The position numbers and the translations under genes were made by a program. DNA of 6,388 bases from Woeseia sp964560775 (lineage in GTDB: Bacteria > Pseudomonadota > Gammaproteobacteria > Steroidobacterales > Woeseiaceae): the NCBI GenBank assembly GCA_964560775.1, contig CAZLNH010000285.1, positions 1-6,388 of the forward strand, read 5' to 3'. A model generated the notes under the pieces. The model saw only the letters and a list, made by a program, of their open reading frames with translations, did not search any database and had not been told where the DNA came from. This document shows, one piece after another, positions 6,016 to 6,388 of this stretch. The stretch's first letter is position 1; each line of letters begins with the position of its first letter.

Positions 6016-6388
6016 GTGACCGCGACCCTGGGCCGCGCGCCGGCCCGCGCGCCGGGCGAAAACCCGGAGGCTCTCAACGCGCCGCTGTTCCGTCAAATCG
6101 CGAACCGGCTGCATACGAGCGAACGCCGCGTCGTGCTCGATCTCGGCGCGGCATCGACGCCGATGTTGAACTTGCTCGGCCGCGGCCGTTGCCATGTGGA
6201 AATTGCCGACCTGGCCCGCGACGGCGCCATCGAACGGCTCAATGCCAGCGAGCCCGGCGCCGATCTCGTCGCAGCAGCCTCGGAACTGCTGCCGCCGCAC
6301 TGCGCCGACGGCGCCGTCGACGTGGTGTTCTGCTGGGATCTGCCGAACTACTTCGAGCCCCACGCGATGTCGGCGCTGATACAGGCGA
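6016..6388 (+). CDS. methyltransferase-like protein, partial (3' end beyond window)
   Basis: A GTG-initiated frame opens 5 bases after the bactofilin stop and runs 124 codons to the window edge without a stop. An Arg/Ala/Pro-rich N-terminus (about 1-15) leads to LFRQIANRLHTSERR, then RRVVLDLGAAST (about 37-48), which looks like motif I of class I SAM-dependent methyltransferases: a hydrophobic strand, acidic residue and glycine. CHVEIADLARDG (about 60-71) resembles the second strand with its acidic end. VDVVFCWDLPNYFEPHAM (about 102-119) resembles the motif IV strand and following helix. The canonical GxGxG loop is degenerate (GAAST), so SAM binding is uncertain; the protein could be a non-catalytic relative. 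GTG 6016 is chosen because of the tight spacing and because the homologous-looking region begins soon after it. No clear Shine-Dalgarno is seen, so coupling to bactofilin translation is likely. Function and family membership cannot be fixed from this fragment. Confidence 0.7.
   Translation, partial: MTATLGRAPARAPGENPEALNAPLFRQIANRLHTSERRVVLDLGAASTPMLNLLGRGRCHVEIADLARDGAIERLNASEPGADLVAAASELLPPHCADGAVDVVFCWDLPNYFEPHAMSALIQA
6030..6055. repeat. 12-base-period tandem repeat with embedded GC hairpin
   Basis: CCGCGCGCCGG occurs exactly at 6033-6043 and again at 6045-6055, a 12-base period that encodes the peptide RAPARAPG. The segment GGGCCG (6030-6035) can pair with CGGCCC (6041-6046) around a CGCGC loop, forming a six-pair all-GC stem 11 bases after the GTG start codon. 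No T run follows, so it is not an intrinsic terminator. It may be simple slippage in GC-rich coding DNA. Confidence 0.5.

Noticed and set aside
5689..6363. Antisense open frame of 224 codons opposite the bactofilin and methyltransferase-like genes
   Set aside because: It spans two plus-strand genes, lies opposite a well-supported bactofilin domain and has no recognisable motif.
6194..6379. ATG frame near the right edge
   Set aside because: It lies in another frame of the GTG-initiated methyltransferase-like gene; its Pro/Thr/Ser-rich product has no domain.

Overview
The window is high-GC, densely packed and entirely plus-strand. The encoded proteins resemble gammaproteobacterial families: the OppB and OppC homologues can be aligned by eye with the enteric proteins almost end to end. 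The genome is probably that of a non-enteric, high-GC gammaproteobacterium; the sequence does not allow a narrower placement.

Bases 1-106 are leader DNA with a GC-rich hairpin and no convincing promoter. Bases 107-5349 form an oligopeptide ABC importer operon in the order oppA (substrate-binding lipoprotein), oppB and oppC (two permeases), and one long ATPase gene that fuses OppD-like and OppF-like nucleotide-binding domains. oppA is separated from oppB by 40 bases. oppB/oppC and oppC/ATPase overlap by 4 bases (ATGA), so the membrane and ATPase subunits are probably translationally coupled. Together they would capture short peptides outside the inner membrane, pass them through the OppB-OppC channel and power the step with two ATP sites held in one polypeptide.

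After an 85-base gap with a good Shine-Dalgarno site comes a bactofilin gene (5435-6010), a polymer-forming cytoskeletal protein. Only 5 bases after its stop, a GTG-initiated frame (6016 to the window edge) encodes the N-terminal part of a protein with a degenerate class I methyltransferase-like fold. These two genes look like a separate small unit; a functional link to the peptide importer is not shown.

I do not see an undescribed system. The points most worth a second look are the methyltransferase-like partner of the bactofilin, its GC hairpin and 12-base tandem repeat just after the start codon, the fused ATPase with a single cysteine-rich tail, and the lipoprotein form of OppA. No RNA genes, mobile elements, CRISPR arrays or convincing terminators were seen.
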